A DNA stretch of 64,000 nt from Bacteroidales bacterium UBA6851 (GTDB lineage: Bacteria; Bacteroidota; Bacteroidia; Bacteroidales; UBA932), in the NCBI GenBank assembly GCA_002451795.1, contig DKDJ01000002.1, positions 74,234 through 138,233 on the forward strand, in the 5' to 3' direction. Below are positions 24,347 to 33,408 of the stretch, one piece after another; position 1 is the first letter of the stretch; every line of letters starts with the position of its first letter. The translations under genes and the position numbers were made by a program. Below the pieces are notes generated by a model. That model was not told where the DNA came from, did no database searches, and worked only from the letters and a program-made list of their open reading frames with translations.

Positions 24347-25795
24347 TTACCTCATAGTAGGAGATGTGCAGATCTCGAAGTCGTTGGTGGAATTGTTGGT
24401 ATCTACAATCTTTCCATCAGCATCGCGCTTGCGGAGAATGGACTTGCCGAAGCGTTCAGGATCTGAATCAATGGTAGAGACGTTGGTGTATCCGGCATCA
24501 ACGGTTGCATTGAATGCAAGTGTGGCAAGATCTTCATCCACTGCGCAGTTCACAGCATCAAGTACCCATCCGTTAGGGATGATGTAGGCATCTGTGATGT
24601 CTCGTTCAAAATGGTAGCCATTGAAGTCCATGACTCTCTGTCCTTCCCAGGCATGATTCTCCATGAAAGTCTTTGATGTAAGTCCGTATGGAGGAAGAGC
24701 GATAGCATAACTCTCGTAGCCTCTGTTGTGCAGGCTGGTGAATGTCCATGAACTCTTGAGCCAGTTGTTAAGGTTCTCGACATCCGGGTTGTCGGTGTCA
24801 GGGAAGTTGTCGTTTCCGCTTACATCATAGAACTCAAAATCGGCCTTGCTCAAGTCGCATCCTACACCGTTTTCAGCTTTGAAGTTCTGGGCAGCGATGG
24901 CAAGAACAAGAGATTTGCCAGGCCCAATAGCCACATCCCTTCCGTTTCCTGGAATTACATACAGAGTGTTGATACCTACTCCGTCTGGAAGTTCCGGGTA
25001 TGCCCAATATGCACCGGTAGAGGACTTCTGTGAACTGGTCTCAGAGATGGCGAACATAACACCGTCTGCGTAAAGAGTCTCGTCTGTGGTGTTGGTGAGT
25101 TTGACATACTGATCTCCAGCTGAAGAGTCCACATTATCAGAGTCAGGAAGTTTGAAGCCTGTGAAGAACACCTCATCAATGACAAGCTCTCCTTCTTCGA
25201 TATTCCTCCAGCTTTGCTTAAGAGTTGCGGTCTCAAGTACAATGTCGTCAGTAGTGCTAACGACCAGAGCGGCGTTTTTATATTCGGTGCCTGTATTTGC
25301 ATCGAAATGGAGCACAATCTTCTCGGCATCTTCTGATACAAGTGTCACACCTTCTCCGTGGAGGGCTGTCTTATAAGTGAAGCCGGCTGGTGCCGGGATG
25401 GAGAAGTCCTGCTCGTATGCCCTTACTAGATAGTTGAGTTCTGCAGGGTTGTCAGGAGTTACAGGGCGATTCTGCACAATAGCGAGTGTGGATACGAGTC
25501 CTGAAGCCTCTACAAGGACTTCTGCTGAGCGTGCAATTGCTTCTGTGTGGGCGTTTAGAGTTACTGTGAGTTCTGCATTTCCATTGCCAGAGGCAGGGGA
25601 TACTGTGTACCAGTCCTGTTCATCGGTAGTCACAGTCCACTCTGTGTTGCTCTCCAGTTTTACAGTCTTGCTTCCGCCTTCTGCGCTGAATTCAAGATTG
25701 GTAGTGTCTAGCGAGAGTGTTGGTGTAGGTGCCTCTTTGTTGCAAGCTGCAAGAATCAATGCAGCCAAAGGGATAATTGATAAGTACTTTTTCAT
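24347..25795 (-). CDS. Lipoprotein with BACON and lamin-tail-like (DUF4876-type) domains
   Basis: Surface lipoprotein of 482 residues. The frame extends 14 codons upstream, but the start at 25795 (MKKYLSIIPL) gives a clean signal peptide with lipobox ILAAC. Residues about 25-110 look like a BACON domain (LEFSAEGGSKTVKLESNTEW). A second beta-rich repeat follows, and from about 200 to the end there is a lamin-tail-like module (LVIDEVFFTGFK ... DQYVKLTNTTDETLY). From memory this resembles the DUF4876 family; I could not check it. It is the last gene of the TonB-receptor operon, 11 bp after the barrel gene. The role is probably ligand binding at the cell surface, but the ligand is unknown. Confidence 0.65.
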   Translation of the reverse strand: MKKYLSIIPLAALILAACNKEAPTPTLSLDTTNLEFSAEGGSKTVKLESNTEWTVTTDEQDWYTVSPASGNGNAELTVTLNAHTEAIARSAEVLVEASGLVSTLAIVQNRPVTPDNPAELNYLVRAYEQDFSIPAPAGFTYKTALHGEGVTLVSEDAEKIVLHFDANTGTEYKNAALVVSTTDDIVLETATLKQSWRNIEEGELVIDEVFFTGFKLPDSDNVDSSAGDQYVKLTNTTDETLYADGVMFAISETSSQKSSTGAYWAYPELPDGVGINTLYVIPGNGRDVAIGPGKSLVLAIAAQNFKAENGVGCDLSKADFEFYDVSGNDNFPDTDNPDVENLNNWLKSSWTFTSLHNRGYESYAIALPPYGLTSKTFMENHAWEGQRVMDFNGYHFERDITDAYIIPNGWVLDAVNCAVDEDLATLAFNATVDAGYTNVSTIDSDPERFGKSILRKRDADGKIVDTNNSTNDFEICTSPTMR

Positions 25796-25806
25796 GTGTA
25801 TTGTTT

Positions 25807-27315
25807 TTAAAATGATATTCCTATTGATATTGAGCATCCGAGCATTCGTTCTGTTTCGGCATATTGCATTCTACTGAGACAGAGACTTGAGTATGCCGCG
25901 ATTCCATTGTGTAGTTCTCTCTGGGCGGATACCTCTATGTTGATTCCAGTGTGACCGCTTGTGCGCGTCTGGAATTTATCCATATAATGTGAAAGCATTT
26001 TCGCATCTCCTCTTGACAGACTGCACTCTTGCATAACGGAATTACTATATATGGCTTCTGCATGTATGTCATAGATCCATTTTTGGCAGCGTCTAAGGTA
26101 AGATGCGTGGAGTTTCCCCTGAAGGAGTGTGTACTGTGAGCGGGCTCCCGGAGAGAGATATTCCTCGTCTGAGGATATGACACCGAAAGACGGCATGATG
26201 CCCCAAACTGCATTTTTGCGTCTTGCATTTATTAATGCAGAGAGCTCTGCACTATGAGTCATTTTTGAATACATCCTCATGCTTTTAAGACTCTGATATA
26301 TACCACTGCTTGCGCAGTCAATGATATTTTCCATACCATCCTTCCCTGCTAATGAGTAAGTTATGGAGAATGCAAGTGCGTCGCTGGCTTTTAAGTTTGC
26401 GAAGGCATGAAGTCCGGATGTGGCTAAAGTGCCAAGTGGCGCTTCGTTTTGGTTGGAAAGATGTCTGGTGACTTCAAGGTATTCGTATGACAATCCTATG
26501 TTGGTAGGGCCTAATTGGGCTATGAGTCCGGAACGAGCTCCGTGTCCGATATATCTTGTGGCAGCGAAGATGCCTGTGCTCCTGAACCGGTAGTAATCTG
26601 TGCCGAGCCCTGTAGCATGGAACAGTGCTGTGCTGGCGCCAAAGGTGCTCATGAACGTCACGTCTTGCCTTTGGTAGTACTTGCGATAGCCTCCGTATGC
26701 AAGGATGTATCCGTTTCCGAATGTCCACCCAAGACTTCCTGAGGCATAGAGGTCAGAAGAGATGTCCCTTGGCCTCGGGTCCACCGTGCGGTACTCATGT
26801 GTGGCTTTGTAGCTGCCAGCAAGTGTCCATACCAGATGATCCCTTTTATTGGTGTATGCGCCACTGAAAAGATACTGCTCATGCTGCACGTCCCCACTTA
26901 TGGTATCTATGAGTACGTATGGCTCAAGTAGTTCATAATCAGCAGTCTCATTGAAGAGTACATTCCTCTTCAACGCTCTTGTATAGTTGACGCGGCCTTT
27001 TACTGCATCATGTTTGTGGAGTCTTCTGAATGACTCTGCATCGAATCTTCCTACTGTTCTGGAATTGCCAATCTCCGGAGTAAGCGCTTTGCTTTCGTCC
27101 TGCTGAATCAGTGAGAATGAGGCCCGTGAGAAAGACGGAAAGTTTGTAAGAAATTCCGCTGCCTGTGTGCTGCTGACTGCATCTGAAGTGACATACCTTT
27201 CAATAGGATCTAACACTTTCCACGTCCTTGCATTGACGGATGTGCTATCCTGAGCAGACGCGAAGGCTTCAATGTATATGACGAGACAGAGCAAAATGGA
27301 GATAATCTTTCTCAT
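25807..27315 (-). CDS. Outer-membrane beta-barrel protein (DUF6850-like)
   Basis: Exported protein of 502 residues with a signal peptide (MRKIISILLCLVIYIEAFAS). The mature chain shows alternating amphipathic strands, frequent aromatic residues at strand ends and a terminal SISIGISF, all typical of an outer-membrane barrel. From memory it resembles DUF6850-type barrels found next to TonB receptors; this is unverified. The start overlaps the preceding small lipoprotein gene by 4 bp (ATGA). It could be a partner channel or an assembly platform for the receptor complex. There is no hint of enzymatic residues. Confidence 0.65.
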   Translation of the reverse strand: MRKIISILLCLVIYIEAFASAQDSTSVNARTWKVLDPIERYVTSDAVSSTQAAEFLTNFPSFSRASFSLIQQDESKALTPEIGNSRTVGRFDAESFRRLHKHDAVKGRVNYTRALKRNVLFNETADYELLEPYVLIDTISGDVQHEQYLFSGAYTNKRDHLVWTLAGSYKATHEYRTVDPRPRDISSDLYASGSLGWTFGNGYILAYGGYRKYYQRQDVTFMSTFGASTALFHATGLGTDYYRFRSTGIFAATRYIGHGARSGLIAQLGPTNIGLSYEYLEVTRHLSNQNEAPLGTLATSGLHAFANLKASDALAFSITYSLAGKDGMENIIDCASSGIYQSLKSMRMYSKMTHSAELSALINARRKNAVWGIMPSFGVISSDEEYLSPGARSQYTLLQGKLHASYLRRCQKWIYDIHAEAIYSNSVMQECSLSRGDAKMLSHYMDKFQTRTSGHTGINIEVSAQRELHNGIAAYSSLCLSRMQYAETERMLGCSISIGISF

Positions 27316-27713
27316 AGCAGCATAAGATCAAAGTTAATTTCCTCCTTGTCTGCAAGAATGTTAACGGAATCGTTGGGGGAGCGGTGCTGGTAGCAGCGCA
27401 CTTTCCTGGTGCTTCCGTCCTCCATGGTCGCCGTGCCGTCAAATGCAAATATGTAGACGCCTTTCAGGACTCTCATTGTACAACTTCCTCCTACCAATAC
27501 AGGGTAGGTGTACTCCTCCCCGGTGTTGAGATTCCTGAAAAAATTCCCTTTCAAAGACGGGTCTATATTTATGGCTATGGGCTTTTCTTCTGAGACAGCG
27601 TTAAGCCTGACTGTGGAGTAAATCTCTTCCGCACTGCGCCCGCATGAAGAGAGCGCAATGGGAAGAAAAAAGAACAACACATTTATTATTATAGGATAAA
27701 TAATCTTTCTCAT
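27312..27713 (-). CDS. Small lipoprotein of a TonB-receptor operon
   Basis: Lipoprotein of 133 residues with signal peptide and lipobox ALSSC. The mature part is beta-rich, with no domain I recognise; it looks like a single small beta-sandwich (VLVGGSCTMRVLKGVYIFAFDG). It overlaps both neighbours by 4 bp (ATGA at each end), so its translation is coupled to the receptor before it and the barrel after it. This supports a fixed stoichiometry in one envelope complex. The function is unknown. Confidence 0.65.
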   Translation of the reverse strand: MRKIIYPIIINVLFFFLPIALSSCGRSAEEIYSTVRLNAVSEEKPIAINIDPSLKGNFFRNLNTGEEYTYPVLVGGSCTMRVLKGVYIFAFDGTATMEDGSTRKVRCYQHRSPNDSVNILADKEEINFDLMLL

Positions 27714-30445
27714 ATTTTGAAATCGAGTTCCATTCCGAAGTATGGTGTCACGCTCCTGCGCACAAGTGCTCCGTTGCGGTAATAGTCAGGCGTGATATCA
27801 AATATCTTGTTGACATAGAGTGAGCAAGATACTTTATCATGGTAAAGCTTTTTACTCACCTTGAGGTTGATGTTCATGGAGAAGGGAGTACGCTGATATT
27901 GGTAAAGGCTGGCTGTATATTCCCTTATAAGGTATCTTAGCACTGGATCATTTCCACTTTCCTCTTCGTTGAATGCGTATATTTTTCCACTCTTGTCCAT
28001 ATATGAGTTCGGGTACTTGCTTGTAGGCATGGACTGGTGTCCGGAGAACCACAGGCACTGGAATGAAGTAGAGAATATGAGTCCAAGGCTCGGAATCTGT
28101 GTGTCGAACATGACATTAGTGATGAAAGAATCATAGAAACTGCCATCATTCATATCATAGATACCTATGTATGGGTATTGTTTGCCATCTATCATCACGC
28201 TAGGCTGGTAGTACTCCGGCTGGCTATTCATGTACTCCGTGCGTAGCCATGCTCCGTTGCCGCTGATCTTAGTGTTGATGGCCTTGATCCTCCTTGTATT
28301 GAAACTAAATTCAAGACCTTTTTTCAGCGTTCTGCTTCCGTTGGTGGTGAAACTGTATGCTGTGAGGGTAGTGTCCTTCTTGAAAGGTATTTCACTTAGA
28401 GCTGGAGGGCCGGAGAGAGCGGATTTGTCTATGCCAGAAGCATCGTAGACTTTATATTCGATAGGCATATATTCGTATGCATATCGGAATCCTGAAGTCA
28501 TGTCCTCTCTGAACCAATCGACAGACAAGGAGTATCCGTTCCAGTCTATGTCGGCCCCGATCTCCCATTTGAGGTTTCGTGCTGCCTGTATGCCAGTATT
28601 GGTTGGATCAATCTTGAATACAAGCATGTTGACTCTCCTGAGGTTCTCTTCCACCGGCCAGTAGTTGAGTTGTGTGCGATCAGAATAAATCGGGTCTGGA
28701 TAAAGCATATCCATAGTAGGGAATTTGGTATGCATACCGATTCCAGCATAGAGACCGGAGTCAAATTTATATCCGTTGATGACGGCAGACGGCAAGGATA
28801 ACCTTATGTTGGCCCTTGGGTCAAGATATGGTTTCAGATTGATATCATATTCCTTGCCGGCGCCGGCCATCATCTCTGCGCGCAGTCCAGCCACGAGCTC
28901 AAGAACGAAGTTTCCGAGTGGCTTTCTTGCTGTCTCTTCAGCATAAACTGACAACTGATGAGTAGCCGGTATTACGTAGTACGGACGCGGTCTCACATTC
29001 ATACCAGTAGAGAACGGTCTTGAAGTATCAAATGAAGTCCCTCTTCCGAAGTTCTTGTCCATGCTCCATTCTATTCCTGCCTGCATCCTGTGTATGCCCT
29101 TAGCAAAGGATGCAGAACTATTGGCAAATACATAGAACGGTATGCCTTGTACAGAAAGTTGAGCGTCATATTTCGCCGGAATGATGATGGCATCATGCTC
29201 TCCCGGCTCAAGTGAGGTGGAGACTGGAGTGCTTTTTCCTAAAGAGACTCTTTTCCAACGACTTATGAGGTCATTCTCGGCGCTGACAGATATGGTATTT
29301 TCTATAGAACGTAGAAAACTTCCCTCATTGGCTGCATTTATGGAATACCGTCCAGAGACAGCAAATTTATGGTAGCTTGAACTATATGTCTCTATAGGCG
29401 TGCCGCCATCAGATACATCCAGATCCGTATCCGACTTCTGATTGTCAAATGAGCCAGTGTAGTCCAGACTACTGCTTAATGAATGACGGAAGTTATCAGA
29501 CTTCCAGTCTTTTCCCGCTCTCAGACTTGCTGTCAGTCTTTTCCAGTTCTGGCGGGTCTGACGTGGGTCAGACCTTGAGTCAAGGTAGTTTATGCTGGTA
29601 TTAAGTGTCGTTCGTTCAGACTCTTTTCCCCATTCAAAGCCTTTTCCGATGTAGAATAGTTTGCTTTTCATATCGGATTTGAATCTTGCATGGACGTCAT
29701 TTCCGCCTTTTTTTCTGGTAATATTGACAAGTCCGCTTGTAAGGTCTCCATACTTTACCGAAGCAATGCCGCGGACAATATCCACTTTCTCGATATCCTC
29801 TGTGCTGATTTCGCGCATGTCGGTTCCGAAATTGACATAGCTGCTTCCGTAGCTGCTATATGTGGGAGTGGACTGGAGGTTGGCGTCGTTGCCGATAGGC
29901 CGTCCGTCGATGACGAATCTGGTGCCTAGTGCCGAAGTGGCATAGTCGCTGTCAGTAAGGCTGCCTGCGGCTCTTAAGTTTATAAGTTGTGGACTTGATA
30001 ATACTGGATCCTTGGCCATTCCGCCAGGCAGTAACTCGAGTAGATCCGCGAAACTTGACGGCTGGATATGTTCTATAGCCTCCGTGCCTATCCTTGTAGA
30101 TGAGGTGACGCCTCTATCCTCTACTGCGGTGACTATCACTTCTTTAAGGGATTCATTATCTGGAGTGAGCCTTATCTCGAGTCTGGTGTCCTTGGATATG
30201 GATACTGTGTATGATGCCTTTCTGTATCCTACATAACTCAGGGTTACCGTATATGTTCCTTCCTGAAGATTCTTGACCTCATATTTGCCATCGTCTCCCG
30301 AAACAGCCCATTTGGCCTGGTGGCCTTCTTTCTCCACTATCACAGCGGCAGCCGGAAGCCCTGTGCCATCCTGCGCGTCTCTAACTGTGCCGGAGAGAGT
30401 AAATAGTCTTATCGCCGCGACCAATATGTATGCTATAGGAGCCAT
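27710..30445 (-). CDS. TonB-dependent outer-membrane receptor
   Basis: Active importer of the outer membrane, 911 residues. After a short hydrophobic N-terminus (MAPIAYILVAAIRLF) comes a carboxypeptidase-regulatory-like domain (about 17-95; GTVRDAQDGTGLPAA ... SYVGYRKASY), then a plug domain (about 110-240; LRAAGS, FVIDGRPIG, VDIVRGIASVKYGDLTSGLVNI) and a 22-strand-type barrel to the C-terminal FGMELDFKI. No SusD homologue follows, so it is not a classical Sus-type glycan importer; siderophore, metal complex, cofactor or peptide uptake are all possible. First gene of a four-gene leftward operon with a consensus promoter. The signal peptide is unusually short, with no basic residue before the hydrophobic core; a start further upstream is blocked by the promoter region. 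Confidence 0.9.
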   Translation of the reverse strand: MAPIAYILVAAIRLFTLSGTVRDAQDGTGLPAAAVIVEKEGHQAKWAVSGDDGKYEVKNLQEGTYTVTLSYVGYRKASYTVSISKDTRLEIRLTPDNESLKEVIVTAVEDRGVTSSTRIGTEAIEHIQPSSFADLLELLPGGMAKDPVLSSPQLINLRAAGSLTDSDYATSALGTRFVIDGRPIGNDANLQSTPTYSSYGSSYVNFGTDMREISTEDIEKVDIVRGIASVKYGDLTSGLVNITRKKGGNDVHARFKSDMKSKLFYIGKGFEWGKESERTTLNTSINYLDSRSDPRQTRQNWKRLTASLRAGKDWKSDNFRHSLSSSLDYTGSFDNQKSDTDLDVSDGGTPIETYSSSYHKFAVSGRYSINAANEGSFLRSIENTISVSAENDLISRWKRVSLGKSTPVSTSLEPGEHDAIIIPAKYDAQLSVQGIPFYVFANSSASFAKGIHRMQAGIEWSMDKNFGRGTSFDTSRPFSTGMNVRPRPYYVIPATHQLSVYAEETARKPLGNFVLELVAGLRAEMMAGAGKEYDINLKPYLDPRANIRLSLPSAVINGYKFDSGLYAGIGMHTKFPTMDMLYPDPIYSDRTQLNYWPVEENLRRVNMLVFKIDPTNTGIQAARNLKWEIGADIDWNGYSLSVDWFREDMTSGFRYAYEYMPIEYKVYDASGIDKSALSGPPALSEIPFKKDTTLTAYSFTTNGSRTLKKGLEFSFNTRRIKAINTKISGNGAWLRTEYMNSQPEYYQPSVMIDGKQYPYIGIYDMNDGSFYDSFITNVMFDTQIPSLGLIFSTSFQCLWFSGHQSMPTSKYPNSYMDKSGKIYAFNEEESGNDPVLRYLIREYTASLYQYQRTPFSMNINLKVSKKLYHDKVSCSLYVNKIFDITPDYYRNGALVRRSVTPYFGMELDFKI

Positions 30446-30474
30446 TATCTATCACTACGTTTTGTAACCGGATG

Positions 30475-30505
30475 CAAAGATAGAATCGCTATTTTCCGGT
30501 GTCAA
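30475..30505 (-). promoter_or_regulatory. Promoter of the TonB-receptor operon
   Basis: On the minus strand, TTG (30505-30503), a 20-bp spacer and TATCTTTG (30482-30475): a full-consensus Bacteroidota promoter 29 bp before the receptor ATG. Confidence 0.75.
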
Positions 30506-30592
30506 TACTTTAAAAAAAGTAAAAATTGCCACGCTTATCATTAGTTGTAAGTAATTTGATCTCGCTATGATTTTTCTTCTTGAAAGATGTGT

Positions 30593-30600
30593 TACTTTTG
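30593..30600 (+). promoter_or_regulatory. Candidate promoter of the ABC transporter operon
   Basis: TACTTTTG, a TAnnTTTG match, lies 15 bp before the ATG at 30616. No convincing TTTG is seen 19-21 bp upstream. It diverges from the receptor promoter within a 170-bp region. Confidence 0.5.
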
Positions 30601-30615
30601 CCCCAAAATTCACTT

Positions 30616-31506
30616 ATGGAAGATAATGTAATTGTCTGCGATCGTCTTACGCACTATTACGGTAAGCATCGCATTTATTCGGATTTGAGCTTCACGGTTC
30701 AGAGAGGGACGATTACCGGACTGCTTGGGAAGAACGGTACGGGGAAAACGACAACGATAAATATCCTTATGGGGTATCTCAAACCAACCTCTGGTAAATG
30801 TACCATTTTTGGAGAGGATGTGTCGTCTATTAGTCCTGTTACAAGAGAGAGAATTGCTCTTCTGCTTGAGGGGCATGTTCAGTATTCATTTATGAATATC
30901 ACGCAGATAGAGAAATTCTACTCAAGGTTTTATCCTAAGTGGAATCGCGATGCGTACTATGATTTGATGTCCAGGCTGAAGGTAACTCCTGGTCAAAGGA
31001 TTTCCAATATGAGTAATGGGCAGAAGTCGCAAGTGGCGCTTGGTCTTATTCTCGCCCAGAATGCCGACCTGCTGGTTCTTGATGATTTCTCATTGGGACT
31101 TGACCCTGGTTACAGAAGATTATTTATAGAGTACCTGCGTGACTATGCCAAGTCAGAAGACAAGACTGTATTTATGACTTCTCACATTATTCAGGATGTG
31201 GAGAAACTTGTGGACGACTGTATCATTATGGATTATGGAAAGATTCTGTTCCATGATAAGATAGGCGTGCTTACGGGAAGCCTTTCCAGATATACGTACT
31301 TGCTTGGCGAGGGCATGGGCGTGGTAGGGGAATCTGATGATATTCTCCATCCATCAGAGTATAAGGGGATAGTCGAGTTCTATTCATTCCTTGGCGAAGA
31401 AAAAGTAAGGGAGGTAATGTCTGCCCAGGGCATTGTGCCGTCTTCACTCAGTTCCGAGAGGCTTAACCTCGAGGACGCTTTCATAGGTCTTACAGGAAAA
31501 TATTAA
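30616..31506 (+). CDS. ABC transporter ATP-binding protein
   Basis: ATPase subunit of an ABC-2 type exporter, 296 residues. The frame opens 12 codons earlier, but the start at 30616 follows the promoter and the preserved N-terminus VIVCDRLTHYYG. Walker A is GLLGKNGTGKTTT. The signature is MSNGQ in place of LSGGQ, and Walker B reads LLVLDDFSLGLD, where the catalytic Glu (LDEP) is replaced by Asp. The D-loop and a late switch His (MTSHI) are present, so hydrolysis may be slow rather than absent. The C-terminal 80 residues form an extra domain as in other Bacteroidota exporters of this type. It is followed 4 bp later by the permease gene. Confidence 0.88.
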   Translation: MEDNVIVCDRLTHYYGKHRIYSDLSFTVQRGTITGLLGKNGTGKTTTINILMGYLKPTSGKCTIFGEDVSSISPVTRERIALLLEGHVQYSFMNITQIEKFYSRFYPKWNRDAYYDLMSRLKVTPGQRISNMSNGQKSQVALGLILAQNADLLVLDDFSLGLDPGYRRLFIEYLRDYAKSEDKTVFMTSHIIQDVEKLVDDCIIMDYGKILFHDKIGVLTGSLSRYTYLLGEGMGVVGESDDILHPSEYKGIVEFYSFLGEEKVREVMSAQGIVPSSLSSERLNLEDAFIGLTGKY

Positions 31507-31510
31507 TATT

Positions 31511-32182
31511 ATGATCAAGTCATTGATTTATAAGGAATGGCTCAAGTCGCGATTTGTCATTCTATGCATGGCGATATTGCTCTTTGGTTTCACGGCATAC
31601 GATTTTCTTGCACTCTCGAAGAATGCGGAACTTGGCGGATATGGATTTCTATGGGAGTATGCTGTAAGCAAGAACTCGATACTTGTGGACAATCTTATCC
31701 ATCTTCCAGTTGTCTGCGGTGTTCTGTTGGCATTGGCCCAGTTTGTCCCGGAGAGTTACCGGAAGTGTCTTAAACTTACTCTTCATCTCCCGTTATCACA
31801 GAGTGTCACAGTAACTGTCATGCAGGGGTATGGAGTGTGCGTGCTGGTTCTGCTTTTTGCATTGCAGTCTCTATCATTGTTGCTTTTCCTTGGCCATTAT
31901 CTAGTCATAGATGTTGTTTGGAGGATATTGTTCTCGATGCTTACCTGGTTTTGTGCCGGGGTGTGTGCATATCTCTGGACGTCTGCATTGTGTCTGGAAC
32001 CGTCGTGGAAGATGAAGGTGATAGAAGTTGTCTTGATGGGCGCCGTGCTCAGTTCATTCTATCTGTCTTCTGCTCAGATGGCTTATAGAAGCGGCATACT
32101 TCCCATGTTTGTAGTGACCACGCTATTGGCATCACTGCTGATTCATTATAGCGTGAGAAGGTTTAAAGATGGAGTACAATAA
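31511..32182 (+). CDS. ABC-2 type permease-like membrane protein
   Basis: Membrane protein of 223 residues with six hydrophobic segments (for example FVILCMAILLFGFTAYDFLA and LLFALQSLSLLLFLGHYLV). It starts 4 bp after the ATPase gene and is followed 15 bp later by the DUF4857-like gene, so it is the likely membrane subunit of this exporter. It shows no clear family motif and is shorter than standard ABC-2 permeases. The cargo is unknown. Confidence 0.7.
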   Translation: MIKSLIYKEWLKSRFVILCMAILLFGFTAYDFLALSKNAELGGYGFLWEYAVSKNSILVDNLIHLPVVCGVLLALAQFVPESYRKCLKLTLHLPLSQSVTVTVMQGYGVCVLVLLFALQSLSLLLFLGHYLVIDVVWRILFSMLTWFCAGVCAYLWTSALCLEPSWKMKVIEVVLMGAVLSSFYLSSAQMAYRSGILPMFVVTTLLASLLIHYSVRRFKDGVQ

Positions 32183-32197
32183 GTAACTTAAAATTAC

Positions 32198-33295
32198 ATG
32201 AATATGAAAAAAGTCGGTAAGATATATCTTATAGTCATTACAGTACTTCTGTCCATGTGGCTGCTGCCAAGGCTGTATTATATCATCACTGTTAAGAGTG
32301 TGTCAACGCCATTTACTTTATATAGCTGTACGGTGGAGGACTTTGTGTCTCTTCAAGATAGGTCCGGAAAGGATTTTGTCTTTTCTGATACACAAGGAAC
32401 CATGTATGGGGATAGTGTGCTTCCGTTTTTCTATTATCGAGTGCTTTCAAGCCGCAATCATGTCCCGGAAAAGATTGCAGGGCATGTTTTCACAGGTGAG
32501 CAGATAGAGCGAAACAATATTATATTTTCTTCTTCGCCAAAAGAAGTAAATAATGATGTGCCTAATGTCTATATGCTTCTAGAGTCGGAGCCTGAGCGTG
32601 TTGAACTGGAAGATCCTCAGTACGCATTCGTGACCCGAAAAGATGGGATTAGAATTGTTGAAATTGCCACCAATGAAAGAGCTGCGGCTATGGAAGCGGA
32701 TTTTGCACATGCGCTTGATTCAGTCGGATTTAGATACCCTGCTCGGATCGTCAGCGGCAATCCGAGCACGCATAAGGAGTATGACGAGGGGTATATGGTG
32801 ACAGATGCTGACGGAAAGCTTTTTCATATAAAACTCTGCAGAGGAAAGGCTTGTGTGGAGTTTATAGATGCTGGCGGCGTGGATATAGAGCATATCTTTA
32901 TCACTGAAAATGAAAACCGCGCGTCTCTTGCATATCTTTTTGATACAGAGGGAAGGTTCTATGTTCTGGACAGCCTTCGTAGGGTGGTTCCTACCGATGT
33001 GGTGGCTGATGTGAAGAAGAATGATTTCCTCATCGTGGGTGATATATTGAACTATACTGTACGTGTTAGTGATAGTAACGGTGAGAATTACTGGGCTCTT
33101 CGATCAGATGATTTCAGCACCGTCGATACATTCAGAAGGGATTATCCAGAAGATAGAGTCTTTGATCTTCCAAAATATATTCTTCCGGCCAGATTAAGCC
33201 TGTCTTCTTCCTTGTCTTCCAGGATTTGCCCTGTATTCTCTGATTTTTCGTGGATAGGACTCTGCGTGACGCTTGCTCTTGTAGCATGTCTCTGA
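32198..33295 (+). CDS. DUF4857-like membrane-anchored protein
   Basis: 365 residues with an N-terminal membrane anchor (IYLIVITVLLSMWLLPRLYYI), a large soluble beta-rich domain that should face the periplasm, and a C-terminal hydrophobic segment (FSWIGLCVTLALVACL). From memory it matches DUF4857, a family seen beside ABC exporters in Bacteroides; I could not verify that. The central ENENRASLAYLFDTEGRFYVLDSL stretch looks like a propeller blade or lipocalin-like strand pair. It is the third gene of the ABC operon. The two membrane segments make it a good candidate for an accessory subunit bridging the inner-membrane exporter to the envelope. Confidence 0.6.
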   Translation: MNMKKVGKIYLIVITVLLSMWLLPRLYYIITVKSVSTPFTLYSCTVEDFVSLQDRSGKDFVFSDTQGTMYGDSVLPFFYYRVLSSRNHVPEKIAGHVFTGEQIERNNIIFSSSPKEVNNDVPNVYMLLESEPERVELEDPQYAFVTRKDGIRIVEIATNERAAAMEADFAHALDSVGFRYPARIVSGNPSTHKEYDEGYMVTDADGKLFHIKLCRGKACVEFIDAGGVDIEHIFITENENRASLAYLFDTEGRFYVLDSLRRVVPTDVVADVKKNDFLIVGDILNYTVRVSDSNGENYWALRSDDFSTVDTFRRDYPEDRVFDLPKYILPARLSLSSSLSSRICPVFSDFSWIGLCVTLALVACL

Positions 33296-33299
33296 CAAA

Positions 33300-33330
33300 T
33301 TGTCACTCTTTGGCCTTGATAATGACTTTG
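33300..33330 (+). promoter_or_regulatory. Candidate dnaK promoter
   Basis: TTG at 33300-33302, a 20-bp spacer and TGACTTTG at 33323-33330, one mismatch from TAnnTTTG. This predicts a leader of about 70 nt before dnaK. No CIRCE inverted repeat is seen in 33296-33408. Confidence 0.45.
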
Positions 33331-33408
33331 GCAAATGTTTTGATTCACTCTGATGCGTCCTGTCAATGAGACGGGAGTTATGAAGTGAAATTTAAAAAGT
33401 ATTAAGAT

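Noticed and set aside
33296..33408. CIRCE operator before dnaK
   Set aside because: No 9-bp inverted repeat with the CIRCE pattern is present.
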